Below, piece by piece: positions 1-8,449 of a DNA stretch of 64,000 nt. Origin of the DNA: Bradyrhizobium guangxiense (GTDB taxonomy: Bacteria > Pseudomonadota > Alphaproteobacteria > Rhizobiales > Xanthobacteraceae); the NCBI RefSeq assembly GCF_004114915.1, contig NZ_CP022219.1:3068501-3132500 (forward strand), written 5' to 3'. Numbering within the stretch: the stretch's first letter is position 1; the number at the start of each line of letters is the position of its first letter. The notes under the pieces were generated by a model, which was not told the origin of the DNA, ran no database searches, and saw nothing but the letters and a program-made list of their open reading frames with translations. Both the position numbers and the translations under genes were made by a program.

Positions 1-2
1 CC

Positions 3-944
3 GCCGTGCTGCTGGCCTCCGCGCAAATCGTCGAGAAGGCCGATATCCTGGTGCTTCCAGGCTCCTACGGCGAGACGCTGGAGCTGATCCGGAGCCTTGT
101 TCCTCATCTGCGGCTCGTGGCTTTGAGTCTGCCGCTGGGCGATGCGTTTGCTGCAGCGAATTCGCCGCGAATTCTTCTGTTGGATTCCTGCTCCTTCGCC
201 GGCGCCTTCGAGGCGGCGCTCGGACATGACGGCTCGGGTCTCGATCTCCTTGTGTTCGACACGACATGTTTCACCGGCAGGGCAGGCCGGATCAGGCGTG
301 TGCTGCGGTGGGCCCGGCGAAACGGAATTCCTGTGGTCCTGGTGCGAAGCCACAACAAGCTCGACTCGCTCGGAGCGGAATATGGCCGGCTCGGCTCGGC
401 CGTGTTCGTCCACGGCAACGAGCACCGGCGGCGGGAACGGCGCCCCGACTGGACACGTCTCGCGGCCGAAACGCGCAACGCGGTGCGACTGCTCGGCGGC
501 GCGGCATTGCCGGCACACTTCCCGCCCTTCGTCGGCAGCGCGGTCTATTGGGTCCTTACGAAACGGCGTGTTGCGGCGATCTTGCGCAACGGCCGAAGCA
601 CGGCGCGATGCTTTACGGCGAAGCTCCCGGCGCTCTCCGGCGAGCTCCATTTCGCCCACGGTCTCTACGTTACCTTGCGGGGAAAGCGCCCCCTCGACGA
701 AGCGAGCGCGCGGCAGGCCGCCGAGGACATGAGCAACGAACTGCGCGAGGAGGGCTTTCCCATCCGCCATGCCGGCAGCTTCGGTTTCGATTTCGCAGCG
801 ACCGAATGGTTTCACGACGCGACCACGGACCAGTATAGCGTCCGAGTGGCGGTCCCGGATTTGCCGAGCGAGCTTTGGGATGATCTCGCCGCGGCGATTG
901 CACGGTGGTGGCGGGCCTATCAGTTGGCAGGTGATGGAGGATGA
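3..944 (+). CDS. PLP-dependent-transferase-like protein, 5' end outside window
   Basis: The reading frame is open from the first bases, so the true start is probably upstream; the GTG at position 6 is likely internal. About 313 residues are visible. The pattern of hydrophobic strands, an Asp at a strand end (LLVFDTTCFTGRAGRI) and a Lys in a RSHNKLDSLG segment followed by a Gly-rich turn resembles the large domain of a fold-type I PLP enzyme, with an alpha/beta C-terminal domain after it. I cannot name a substrate, and the fold call is inference. It converges on the minus-strand glycan operon that ends at 1525. Confidence 0.55.
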   Translation, partial: AVLLASAQIVEKADILVLPGSYGETLELIRSLVPHLRLVALSLPLGDAFAAANSPRILLLDSCSFAGAFEAALGHDGSGLDLLVFDTTCFTGRAGRIRRVLRWARRNGIPVVLVRSHNKLDSLGAEYGRLGSAVFVHGNEHRRRERRPDWTRLAAETRNAVRLLGGAALPAHFPPFVGSAVYWVLTKRRVAAILRNGRSTARCFTAKLPALSGELHFAHGLYVTLRGKRPLDEASARQAAEDMSNELREEGFPIRHAGSFGFDFAATEWFHDATTDQYSVRVAVPDLPSELWDDLAAAIARWWRAYQLAGDGG

Positions 945-977
945 ATGTTTCGCCGACAGCCGAGGAGGGCGCCGCGA

Positions 978-1220
978 TCAGTCGACCGCCAGGCAATGCT
1001 CCCGCTGCGGCTTGTCGTGCCCGCGACGCGCCCACTCCTGAACGGCGAAGGCGAGGTGATGCTGGCCCATCGCGGCTCCGACGATTGAGGCCTGAGCCAC
1101 CTTGATGGGCTTTGTGACCACATTGGTGTTCACGACACCTGCGTCGATTGCCAAATACGACATCGCGACGATCGCCACGGCAGATGCGATCGCCATTCTC
1201 GTCAACTCGGATAGCTGCAT
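978..1220 (-). CDS. small hypothetical protein with hydrophobic N-terminus
   Basis: An 80-residue reading frame starting at an ATG (MQLSELTRM). An ATG seven codons upstream, at 1241, is an alternative start. Residues about 9-30 are hydrophobic and Ala/Val-rich, like a signal peptide or single membrane helix, and the C-terminal half is polar. It is not recognised as a known family. It sits alone between convergent neighbours with no strong ribosome binding site, so it may be spurious. Confidence 0.35.
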   Translation of the reverse strand: MQLSELTRMAIASAVAIVAMSYLAIDAGVVNTNVVTKPIKVAQASIVGAAMGQHHLAFAVQEWARRGHDKPQREHCLAVD

Positions 1221-1423
1221 CAAAAAACCTGTCGGGCACATCCCGCCCGGCGCTTAGATAGGGCTGATCGGCGCCGTTCAAAGGCCGCAGGATGGTTACC
1301 CACGCGTTCGTGAAAGGCCTTGATTGGTAAATGACACTGGCGATCCCGGCAGAGGATATTTCGAGGTCGAAGGACGCGCCGATGAACCAGGCGCAGGGTC
1401 GCCAGGGAAGTCCGCTGCAGCGA

Positions 1424-1528
1424 CTAAAGCGCGATGCGATTAGGATGAATCGTCATCGCGCTTTAGGTTGTTGTTGATTCATGATCTTTTCGGAAAACCG
1501 CTGCGCACTTTTCCGGATCACGCTTTAG
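1424..1528. repeat. rhizobial intergenic palindromic repeat
   Basis: An imperfect inverted repeat (ctaaagcgcgatgcgat ... atcgtcatcgcgctttag) is followed by a block with atgatcttttcggaaaacc and acttttccggatcacgcttta. This matches, from memory, a repeat family scattered through Bradyrhizobium and related genomes. The last bases supply the stop codon of the adjacent minus-strand membrane protein. The rest of the intergenic stretch 1242-1423 shows nothing recognisable. Confidence 0.6.
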
Positions 1529-2976
1529 GTCGGACATTTTGGCAGTTGATTGGTATCCGCCAGCTGCTTGGCGCGCCAATCAATGCCCCAGGTGCTTGAC
1601 GCGCGTTCCAGGTCCGTCTGTGTGATCTCGGGATGATGCTTGCAGATCTCGCCGACCGCGTCGCGGTACTTCGCTTCGACTGTGCTCGCAATCACCACGG
1701 TTTCCTTGATCAAAGACCCCGTGTTCTTCAGGTAGGGTATGATCGCGCGCGAACTAACAACACCCAACACGATGGCAAGGGCAATATTCAAAGCGGTGCG
1801 GGTGGCCTGATCGCGGGTTCGCGTCCAGTGCCGCGCAAGAGCCAAAGCTCTCCCAATGCTGTTTATCGTTTCTCCAGCAATCAAGCCCGCGATAGAGCAG
1901 ATTGCCATGAAACTGTATTGCCCGGTGAAATGGTGAATGTGTGTGTGCTGAAACATGACGTAGTACCAGGAAAATCCGCCAGCCAGCAAAATGAGCGCTG
2001 AAATGGCGGAGCTTCGCTTGTGAAACCATAGCATGATGAGCACGCAGGCCGCGGCCCATGCAAACAGCTTTAAATCGATATTGTAGGCCCACTCCAGGCG
2101 GTATTTGACCAGGAACGGATAATTGGACCAGTCCGCGGCGAACATGAACTTTTGGTCCGGAAGCCAGGCGCCGCCGGGGACACGAGCATCGACTGTTCGG
2201 GCGGCAAGGATCTCGAGCAGTCGTAACCCTCCGCTCCTCATCCCTCCCGTAAGCGACATCACCATGATCATCGTAAGGCTGGCCGCCGCGAGCGGAGGCG
2301 TCGAGATCATGGCGATGTCGCGGAGGCGGGGTCTACCCCGGTACTGCCACCAGAGCCCGACCATGATGATCCAGGACGACATGTAATAGAACCAGTAGTT
2401 CATACATGTAAGGAACATCGCCACCAATGCGCCGACGAGATACGCGCGCACGTTCCTCTTTAGATAGAGGACGAACAGCAGCAGCGTGGCGTTAAAGAAG
2501 AAGAATTCGAACGGCATCGTATGCGTGACGCCGGGAAAGAACAGAAAAAATTGGGACAGCGCGAGAAATGACAGTGCAAATGCCGCGACAAGCAGGTCGC
2601 TGAACAGAAGATAGACCCAGAAGAAGAAGCAGAGCGCGCCGACATCAAACAAAACGATCGAGAGAATCTCCAGTGGCAGCGGCGTCGTTGCGCCAGCGCG
2701 CACAAACAGTTCCGCAACCAGCAGGAAGAAGCCAGGATTCCGAACATCGTAGATCGGCAGATATGCATCAGGGGCGCCAGGGCTGACTCTGGCGAGGGCG
2801 CGCTGGTGCATGTTGACGAGATGGCTTTCGTAATCGGGTTTGTCGACGATCCACCCGATTGCCGCCACCTCAGGCTTCAGCCGTAGCCAAGCGAAATAGT
2901 TGGCTACCGACAGAGAGATCAACACCAGGGTCGCAGCAAACAGAATACGGGCGGTCTTGATTGCGTCCAATTGCAT
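1525..2976 (-). CDS. polytopic membrane protein, GT-C-type glycosyltransferase-like
   Basis: The 483-residue protein has about ten hydrophobic helices and an N-terminal membrane segment followed by a large non-membrane loop containing DKPDYESH. This layout resembles lipid-linked-sugar GT-C transferases (GT39/GT83 type), although no family signature is clear enough to name one. It is the last gene of a minus-strand operon with two methyltransferases, asnB and a GtrB-like GT2. A GtrB enzyme normally supplies a polyprenyl-phosphate sugar to such a membrane transferase, so the pair probably cooperates in surface-glycan decoration (inference). Base composition looks more AT-rich than the chromosome to the right. 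The stop codon lies inside an intergenic repeat. Confidence 0.6.
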   Translation of the reverse strand: MQLDAIKTARILFAATLVLISLSVANYFAWLRLKPEVAAIGWIVDKPDYESHLVNMHQRALARVSPGAPDAYLPIYDVRNPGFFLLVAELFVRAGATTPLPLEILSIVLFDVGALCFFFWVYLLFSDLLVAAFALSFLALSQFFLFFPGVTHTMPFEFFFFNATLLLFVLYLKRNVRAYLVGALVAMFLTCMNYWFYYMSSWIIMVGLWWQYRGRPRLRDIAMISTPPLAAASLTMIMVMSLTGGMRSGGLRLLEILAARTVDARVPGGAWLPDQKFMFAADWSNYPFLVKYRLEWAYNIDLKLFAWAAACVLIMLWFHKRSSAISALILLAGGFSWYYVMFQHTHIHHFTGQYSFMAICSIAGLIAGETINSIGRALALARHWTRTRDQATRTALNIALAIVLGVVSSRAIIPYLKNTGSLIKETVVIASTVEAKYRDAVGEICKHHPEITQTDLERASSTWGIDWRAKQLADTNQLPKCPT

Positions 2977-3037
2977 TCCTTAGACCGCTTGGTGGATGAC
3001 AACGTCTCGATGGCTTCAGTGCTCGCCGGATGGATGT

Positions 3038-3886
3038 CTATTTCGATCCACAGACCGTCCACGAATATCCATGCCGATGGTGCAACCGTACATTGGTGAA
3101 ACCTGCGTCGCAAAGCAAGGCTTCGGCCTCATCGCGAGAATAATATTTGGCCCATCGCGGGTTGATCTGATCGAGAATGACGAGGCGGCGCTCGGCAGGT
3201 GAAAAGCGCATATAAACGTTCGAGAGATAATCCGACAGAGGTAATGCGGGCATGAGCCGAGTGAGAGCCGCGTAGGCCAGAACCACGGGATAGAGCAGCC
3301 ACGACAGGCCTTCGTTCACGACGACCGGCAGGTTGCGTGTGATCAAGCGCGCCGGGACGAAGATGCTCTGATAGGCGCGGCTGCCTTCGCGGCCGTAGAG
3401 CCAAACAAGCATCTGGCCGCCCGGCCGCAATGCCTCATACGCGGCCCGCACAACTGGCTCCGGTTCCGGAATATGATGAAGCACGCCGATCGACAGCACG
3501 ACGTCGAAGTCTTCCCTTGGAATGGCTTCGCCCGTCACATTCAAACAGCGTACCCGCTCGCCGGCGTAGGCGGTATTGCGGACCAGCACGTCGTAAGCCT
3601 GGCTCGGTTCGATGGCGGCCACCGACGCGGCGCCGGCTGCGAGCATCATCAGGACAATTCGCCCCGTACCTGATCCAATGTCGGCGCATTTGCGGTCTTT
3701 GATATCTTCGAGCGTCAGAAACGGCGCGATGATATCGGCCAGCAATTCGACGCTGCCGTAGTAGTCCGGATTCTCCGTATGGCGCGTCCATTGCTCTCCG
3801 AAGTCGCGAATCGTCTGATCGCGATCGCTGTTTCTTGCTGCCGGATCGTGCTGCATTATGTCGGTACGTTCCCTTTTCATTGTCAC
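3038..3886 (-). CDS. class I SAM-dependent methyltransferase
   Basis: A 282-residue protein with a Rossmann-type SAM-binding fold. Motif I is DIGSGTGRIVL at about residues 65-75, an acidic residue follows in AAIEPSQ, and a motif-IV-like strand reads DVVLSIGVLHHIPEPE. The C-terminal about 100 residues carry two hydrophobic stretches (around LPVVVNEGLSWLLYPVVLAY), so it may be membrane-associated. Its start overlaps the asnB stop by 4 bp (ATGA), which indicates translational coupling. In this context it probably methylates a sugar or lipid-linked glycan; the substrate is unknown. Confidence 0.8.
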   Translation of the reverse strand: MTMKRERTDIMQHDPAARNSDRDQTIRDFGEQWTRHTENPDYYGSVELLADIIAPFLTLEDIKDRKCADIGSGTGRIVLMMLAAGAASVAAIEPSQAYDVLVRNTAYAGERVRCLNVTGEAIPREDFDVVLSIGVLHHIPEPEPVVRAAYEALRPGGQMLVWLYGREGSRAYQSIFVPARLITRNLPVVVNEGLSWLLYPVVLAYAALTRLMPALPLSDYLSNVYMRFSPAERRLVILDQINPRWAKYYSRDEAEALLCDAGFTNVRLHHRHGYSWTVCGSK

Positions 3887-5826
3887 GTCCCGACGCCGAT
3901 CATGGTCAGATCGGCCGAGGTGGCCGAGCTGGATACCACACTACGCGACAATGTTCTTGAGATCCCGAAATGCAGGATCGGCCAAATCGCATAGGAATGG
4001 TCGCGCCGATGCTCGGCGTGTTCCCGCCAAAGTCGCCGCGCCTCGTCCGGTACGATGAAGGGGGCGAGGGCGTCGGCTTCGCGTTCAAAAATTCGCTCGG
4101 CGGTTGGCCGCAGCTCGTGGCGGAGCAGGCTGGCCAGCGGTGCATTGAAGCCGCGCTTGGCTCCCTCGGTGACGGCGCTGGGTGCTCTCAGCCGGCGGGC
4201 GAGTCGCCGCAACAGAGCCTTCTTTTCTCCCAGCCGCGAAAGCAGCAGATCGGCATGGCAGCGCCCCGCAAAGTCCATGATCCGCCGGTCGAGAAACGGG
4301 ACTCTTAGCTCGAGTGAGTGGGCCATGCTCATAGCGTCAGACTTCAGCAGAAGTCCGGCCGGCAGGTGCCAGCGCTGGTCGGCAACCAGACAACGATCGA
4401 TGAGATCGCCTTCCGCGTTTGCAATCTCGGCCTTGTAGCCGTGGAACGGATCCTCCTGGAGAAGTGGGCGCAGCGCACTGCCGTACAGTTTGGAAAGCAT
4501 GAACTGCGGGACGTAGCGGCGCCAGCAGGCATGCGCCTCGTGCGGACCAGCCGCCATGCCGAAGGCAAAGCGGGATGCGATGGCAGGCAGCGGGAGCCGC
4601 TTTTGTCCTGCCGCACCGAACCCGTAGAACAACCGGCCGACCCAGTTCCAGGCGCCTGACGGCAGAAGCGGGCCGATACGGGCCGCCCATTTCGATGCGG
4701 CATATGTCGGATAACCGGCAAAAAACTCATCGCCGCCGTCACCCGTGAGCGCCACCGTGACGTTCTTTCTCACTTCCTGTGAAAGCAGAAGCAGCGCCAG
4801 CGAAGCCTCGTCGCAGGATTGACCATCATAGTGGTGGACAACCGTCGCCAACAGGTCGCCGAGATCGGCGCGCATCTCGATTTGAACGGAGCGAAGCTTG
4901 GCCCCGATCGCATCGGCCACCGTTCGTGCGAGGGGCGTCTCGTCGAATTCCTGGTTGGCGAAGCTCGCTGTGAACATCGGCAGCTGGCCGTCGGACCGAT
5001 CGGCGCCCAAAGCGACAAGCGTACTGTCGATTCCGCCGCTGAGCAGCACGCCGACGGGGACGTCGCTCACCAGCTGGTCGGAAACAACCTTGCTCCACAA
5101 TTGCTCGAGCTCGACCGTCGCGTCGCCGATGTCAGTGATTTCACCAGTTCTGGTCGGTCGCCAAAATCGCCGTTCGGACCGCTTGCCCTCGCAGTAGGTG
5201 ACGACGGTCCCCGGCGCAATCTGGTGTACCCCCTCGAAGGTGGTGTCCTGTGGGCCGACATAGCCCATCGCGAAGAACGCATGAAGCCCCTCCGCCGAGA
5301 CCTGGCGGGGCTGATCCGGATCGGCGAAAATGCCTTTTATTTCGCTCGCGAAGCGAACCACTCCGTGGTCTTCGGCATAATAGAGCGGCTTGATGCCGAT
5401 GCCGTCCCGCGCCAGGATCAGACGCCGCTCGTCCCGATCCCATAGCGCGACGGCGAACATGCCCTCCAAGCGATCGAATATCCGATCGCCCCATGCCATG
5501 TAGCCCAGCGGAATGATCTCGGTGTCGCAACTGGTTCGGAACGTGAATCCGAAATCGCGCTCCAGTTCAGCCCGGATTTCCCGATCGTTGTAGATCTCGC
5601 CATTGTAGCTGACGATGACCCGACCAGAGGGATCGGTGAAGGGCTGCCGCCCATCGGCGCTGAGATCGCGGATCGCCAGCCTGGCATGGCCGAGCGCTAT
5701 TCCCGGAGCGATCAAGATGCCGCTGTCGTCTGGGCCGCGATGGTGCAGAGCGGCGATCATGGCGCGCACTGATCTCTCGCATGCGAGCCTGCGATCGTTC
5801 GAATAGATGCCCGCAATGCCGCACAT
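3883..5826 (-). CDS. asnB: asparagine synthase (glutamine-hydrolysing)
   Basis: The 647-residue protein starts MCGIAGIYS; after removal of Met, Cys2 is the N-terminal nucleophile of the class II glutamine amidotransferase domain (about 1-200). The synthetase domain follows, with the SGGIDST ATP-pyrophosphatase loop at about residue 265. It transfers amide nitrogen from glutamine to aspartate, or in glycan clusters to a related carboxylate. It is longer than housekeeping AsnB of about 550 residues and resembles the polysaccharide-cluster type. It lies 6 bp after the GT2 gene and overlaps the next methyltransferase by 4 bp. Modification of a uronic acid to an amide is a plausible role here (inference). 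Confidence 0.9.
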   Translation of the reverse strand: MCGIAGIYSNDRRLACERSVRAMIAALHHRGPDDSGILIAPGIALGHARLAIRDLSADGRQPFTDPSGRVIVSYNGEIYNDREIRAELERDFGFTFRTSCDTEIIPLGYMAWGDRIFDRLEGMFAVALWDRDERRLILARDGIGIKPLYYAEDHGVVRFASEIKGIFADPDQPRQVSAEGLHAFFAMGYVGPQDTTFEGVHQIAPGTVVTYCEGKRSERRFWRPTRTGEITDIGDATVELEQLWSKVVSDQLVSDVPVGVLLSGGIDSTLVALGADRSDGQLPMFTASFANQEFDETPLARTVADAIGAKLRSVQIEMRADLGDLLATVVHHYDGQSCDEASLALLLLSQEVRKNVTVALTGDGGDEFFAGYPTYAASKWAARIGPLLPSGAWNWVGRLFYGFGAAGQKRLPLPAIASRFAFGMAAGPHEAHACWRRYVPQFMLSKLYGSALRPLLQEDPFHGYKAEIANAEGDLIDRCLVADQRWHLPAGLLLKSDAMSMAHSLELRVPFLDRRIMDFAGRCHADLLLSRLGEKKALLRRLARRLRAPSAVTEGAKRGFNAPLASLLRHELRPTAERIFEREADALAPFIVPDEARRLWREHAEHRRDHSYAIWPILHFGISRTLSRSVVSSSATSADLTMIGVGT

Positions 5827-5832
5827 GATGCC

Positions 5833-6777
5833 TCAGACGCGCGTCATGCGATTTTCGCGAAGCGGCGGCGCTTCGTTGGGGCTGCCGGACTCGTAATTCT
5901 CCCGCTCCATTCGCGATGACTTGACCATGATCTGGCGGAGCAGCACCGCCAGTAATCCAAGCGAGAAGATGATGACGGACGAAATGATCCCGCCGACCCC
6001 GACGAAGAAGAACACGTTGAGCTTCGCGATCAGCGCGAGGGCAAAGCTGGCAAGCGAGGATACGAGCACGATGCACGCCAGCAGCGCGAACATCTTCAGC
6101 GGATTATAGTAGATCGCCGCTTCCACGATGTACTGAAGTGTCTTCATCGAGTCGCGCAGCAACCTGACCTTAGATTTTCCCCCCCGCCTGTGATACTCGA
6201 TCGGGATGTACGCCACGAACTTCCCGGTCATCATGTAGGCTAGCGTCATCGATGTGGTGAAGCTAAAGGTGTCGCAGAGATGGTCGAAGTATTCCAGCAC
6301 GCTGGACCGCTGGAACACGCGAAGGCCGGAGTTGATGTCCGGGATGGAGCGTCCGGCCGTGAACTCGACCAGGAAACGCAGCACCCGACGCAGCGGCATT
6401 TTGATGAGCGATTCGCGGTAGTGCTTGCCACTGCGCGCGCCCACGACCATGTCGTAGCCTTGGTTGTACCGCGCGAGGAGATCCGGAATGGCTTCGATCG
6501 GGTAGGTCCCATCGGCATCGTTGATAATGATCGTGTCGTAGTGGGCGGCCCGAATCCCATCCTTCAATGACCGGCCGTAGCCTATGTTGTGCGGATGGCG
6601 CAGCACGCGCGCTCCGGCCGCCTCGGCTCGAGCCGCAGTCTCGTCGGAAGAGCCGTCATCGACCACCACGACTTCATACGGGCCGATTGCACCATTGGAC
6701 ATGACCTGTCGCAGGCGTGCGATGGTCCTGCCGATCTCGTCCTGCTCGTTCAGTGCAGGTATGACGATCGAGATCAT
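5833..6777 (-). CDS. family 2 glycosyltransferase, GtrB/DPM1-like with two C-terminal membrane helices
   Basis: I place the start at the ATG of MISIVIPALNEQDEIG: it overlaps the upstream methyltransferase stop by 4 bp (ATGA), and the residues upstream of it are not family-like. That gives 314 residues. The GT-A domain shows VVVDDGSSDET at about residues 38-48 and the metal-binding-type IINDADGTYP at about residues 90-100. Two hydrophobic helices near residues 225-290 anchor it, as in polyprenyl-phosphate glycosyltransferases. The likely reaction is transfer of a sugar from a nucleotide sugar to undecaprenyl phosphate, feeding the polytopic protein at the end of the operon. Confidence 0.85.
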   Translation of the reverse strand: MISIVIPALNEQDEIGRTIARLRQVMSNGAIGPYEVVVVDDGSSDETAARAEAAGARVLRHPHNIGYGRSLKDGIRAAHYDTIIINDADGTYPIEAIPDLLARYNQGYDMVVGARSGKHYRESLIKMPLRRVLRFLVEFTAGRSIPDINSGLRVFQRSSVLEYFDHLCDTFSFTTSMTLAYMMTGKFVAYIPIEYHRRGGKSKVRLLRDSMKTLQYIVEAAIYYNPLKMFALLACIVLVSSLASFALALIAKLNVFFFVGVGGIISSVIIFSLGLLAVLLRQIMVKSSRMERENYESGSPNEAPPLRENRMTRV

Positions 6778-7508
6778 CGCTTGCGGCCTACCGCAATGAC
6801 CGACTGGCCAAAGACCTTCCTCGTCGCGGGGTCGGCAAGCCGCGAGAGCGGAACGAGCCATTTGTCGAACAGGACTATCTGCGAATTGACTGCCTTGTCG
6901 TTGAGCGAGCCATGGCGAACGGCGCGGTTGGCGAGCCAGCCAAGTCCGCCTATCGAATTGAAGTAGTCGCAGCGAACGACCTCGAGCCCGGCATCGGTCA
7001 GCCGCGATCGCACCTGGGCCCGGCTATAGCGGCGGTAATGGCCCGCCATACGGTCGAGATCGTTGAAGAGAAGCTCCAGAGCCGGAACGATCACGAGGAG
7101 ATGGCCACCAGGCTGAAGCGCCCGGGCGAGGTTCGTGACTGCCTGGCCATCGTCCTCGATGTGCTCGATCACGTTCAGGCACACAATCGTTCTCACCTTG
7201 CGCTCGTTGGCGAGCGCGACGAATTCCGGACTCGTGATGTCCGAAACGCGCAGATCGAGACCGGGAAACCGCTGGCGTCCTTCCTCGACCGAAGCCGGGT
7301 CGATATCGATACCAATATAGTCGCCGTAGCCGCGCAACACGCTGGCATAGCTGCCGTGTCCGACACCGATTTCGAGCACCGGCGCGGCAAGGTAATCCGA
7401 GAACGAGGCGAGAATCCACGAGATGTAGTTCTTCGCATCAGCCATCGCGGACGAGTATGTCTCCGCACCCTTAAGATTGGGTACGGACGCTATCCGGGCT
7501 TCACCCAT
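6774..7508 (-). CDS. class I SAM-dependent methyltransferase
   Basis: A 244-residue protein, first in the minus-strand glycan operon. Motif I reads VLEIGVGHGSYASVL at about residue 45, the acidic strand end is IGIDIDP, and the motif-IV region reads TIVCLNVIEHIEDDG, the usual arrangement in UbiE/COQ5-like Methyltransf_11 proteins. It probably methylates a small molecule or sugar intermediate of the same pathway as asnB and the GT2. The downstream GT2 start overlaps its stop by 4 bp. Confidence 0.85.
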   Translation of the reverse strand: MGEARIASVPNLKGAETYSSAMADAKNYISWILASFSDYLAAPVLEIGVGHGSYASVLRGYGDYIGIDIDPASVEEGRQRFPGLDLRVSDITSPEFVALANERKVRTIVCLNVIEHIEDDGQAVTNLARALQPGGHLLVIVPALELLFNDLDRMAGHYRRYSRAQVRSRLTDAGLEVVRCDYFNSIGGLGWLANRAVRHGSLNDKAVNSQIVLFDKWLVPLSRLADPATRKVFGQSVIAVGRKR

Positions 7509-7769
7509 CCTCGCATCCTAAACGTGATTTTAGCGCTTCCTTAGTCGCATACTACATAGGGCCAGGCCCGTCGAGCCCGGCCACCGACCTTGGATCACAC
7601 CCAATCCCGGCCAGGAGCAGCCTCGGTAGGAACCCGGTTGTGCAGACCAGGGGCAACTTTCTTGACGGAACTGGCGAAGCTACGCACGACGCCCAACGAC
7701 TCCCGAATCCACTGGCCAGTATCGAGTTGCGAAGATGGAGAAGTCGGACAGCCGTCACGCATGGGCCGA
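7509..7769. other. intergenic stretch upstream of the glycan operon
   Basis: No convincing gene was found. The region should hold the promoter of the minus-strand operon. Its right part may contain the eroded N-terminal half of the decayed integrase that follows, but I cannot align it by eye. Confidence 0.4.
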
Positions 7770-8112
7770 ACATGGGCCGAAGAAGATATCGCTCAGTACG
7801 AGAAGTGGCATGCTCCCGATACGAAGGCATGATCGGCGCTGAGCTGCGTTCTCAGCCGGGCATGCGAGGTCCGATGTCGTGAGCATGGGCGCCAGCACAT
7901 CAAGAGCGCCGAGAAGGCGAGTTGCTTGCGTCGCTGACCACGATAAGGGACGAGCCGAAGACGATCGGGGAGGCGCAGCTCTACATCGACGAAGCCAGCC
8001 GAATCGTGCTCGCCGAGCGAGCGGGCGATCAGACGATCTCAAGCGCAGAGATTGGCAAACCGATGAACAGTTCGCCGAAAACGGGCGTAAGGCATTGAAA
8101 AACAAAAGGTGA
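7770..8112 (+). pseudogene. decayed tyrosine recombinase (integrase) remnant
   Basis: Fragments of a rhizobial phage-type integrase appear in order but in different frames. The first is TWAEEDIAQYEKWHAPDTKA at 7770-7829, ended by a stop. The second, from about 7858, is GHARSDVVSMG, equivalent to the catalytic-Arg block TGQRRSDVVRMG of intact relatives. RQHIK follows one frame later. Several frameshifts and a stop make it non-functional. It lies directly left of the attL tRNA fragment, the position expected for the integrase of an earlier island at the same tRNA-Arg. Identification rests on remembered motif similarity. Confidence 0.6.
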
Positions 8113-8117
8113 AAACG

Positions 8118-8171
8118 AACTGGCGATCCCGGCAGGACTCGAACCTGCAACCCGCGGAGTAGAAATCCGCT
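8118..8171. repeat. attL: 54-bp direct repeat, tRNA-Arg 3' fragment
   Basis: Identical to 23673-23726. It corresponds on the minus strand to the tRNA-Arg 3' end, from CCA through the T arm to the anticodon stem; the 5' part of the tRNA is missing, so this copy is not functional. The match stops at g/t on the left and t/a on the right. Confidence 0.9.
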
Positions 8172-8266
8172 TTCATTTCTTGATTTTACTATCAAATTTC
8201 GCGTCATGTTGCGCCTTTGTCGCGCCTACCGTATACTCCCGGCAATTCTCAAGGCGAGGGTGCGAC

Positions 8267-8443
8267 ATGTCGATTGAAGATGAAATCGAACATCTTTTTT
8301 GGGGAGCGATCGAAACATTTCCGCAGGACAAACGCGATGCAGCGAAGAATTGGCTCGCGCAACGCATCTCAGCTTTTGAAACGATCGACGCGGCCCAGAC
8401 TGATGAATTGAGGGCTAGCATTCTTCCCGATGGAGAGGAGTGA
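8267..8443 (+). CDS. small acidic protein upstream of integrase
   Basis: 58 residues starting MSIEDEIEHLFWGAIE, with a purine-rich ribosome binding site (aaggcgaggg) just upstream. It is rich in Asp/Glu and predicted helical. It ends 6 bp before the integrase start and its last codons carry the integrase ribosome binding site (ggagaggag), so the two genes are probably co-transcribed. A recombination-directionality or regulatory role would fit the position, but I see no known domain. Confidence 0.6.
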   Translation: MSIEDEIEHLFWGAIETFPQDKRDAAKNWLAQRISAFETIDAAQTDELRASILPDGEE

Positions 8444-8449
8444 GTCGCA

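Noticed and set aside
6778..6861. Longer start for the GT2 gene
   Set aside because: The extra 28 residues overlap the preceding methyltransferase deeply, while the ATG at 6777 gives a 4-bp coupled overlap and the canonical SIVIPALNE opening.
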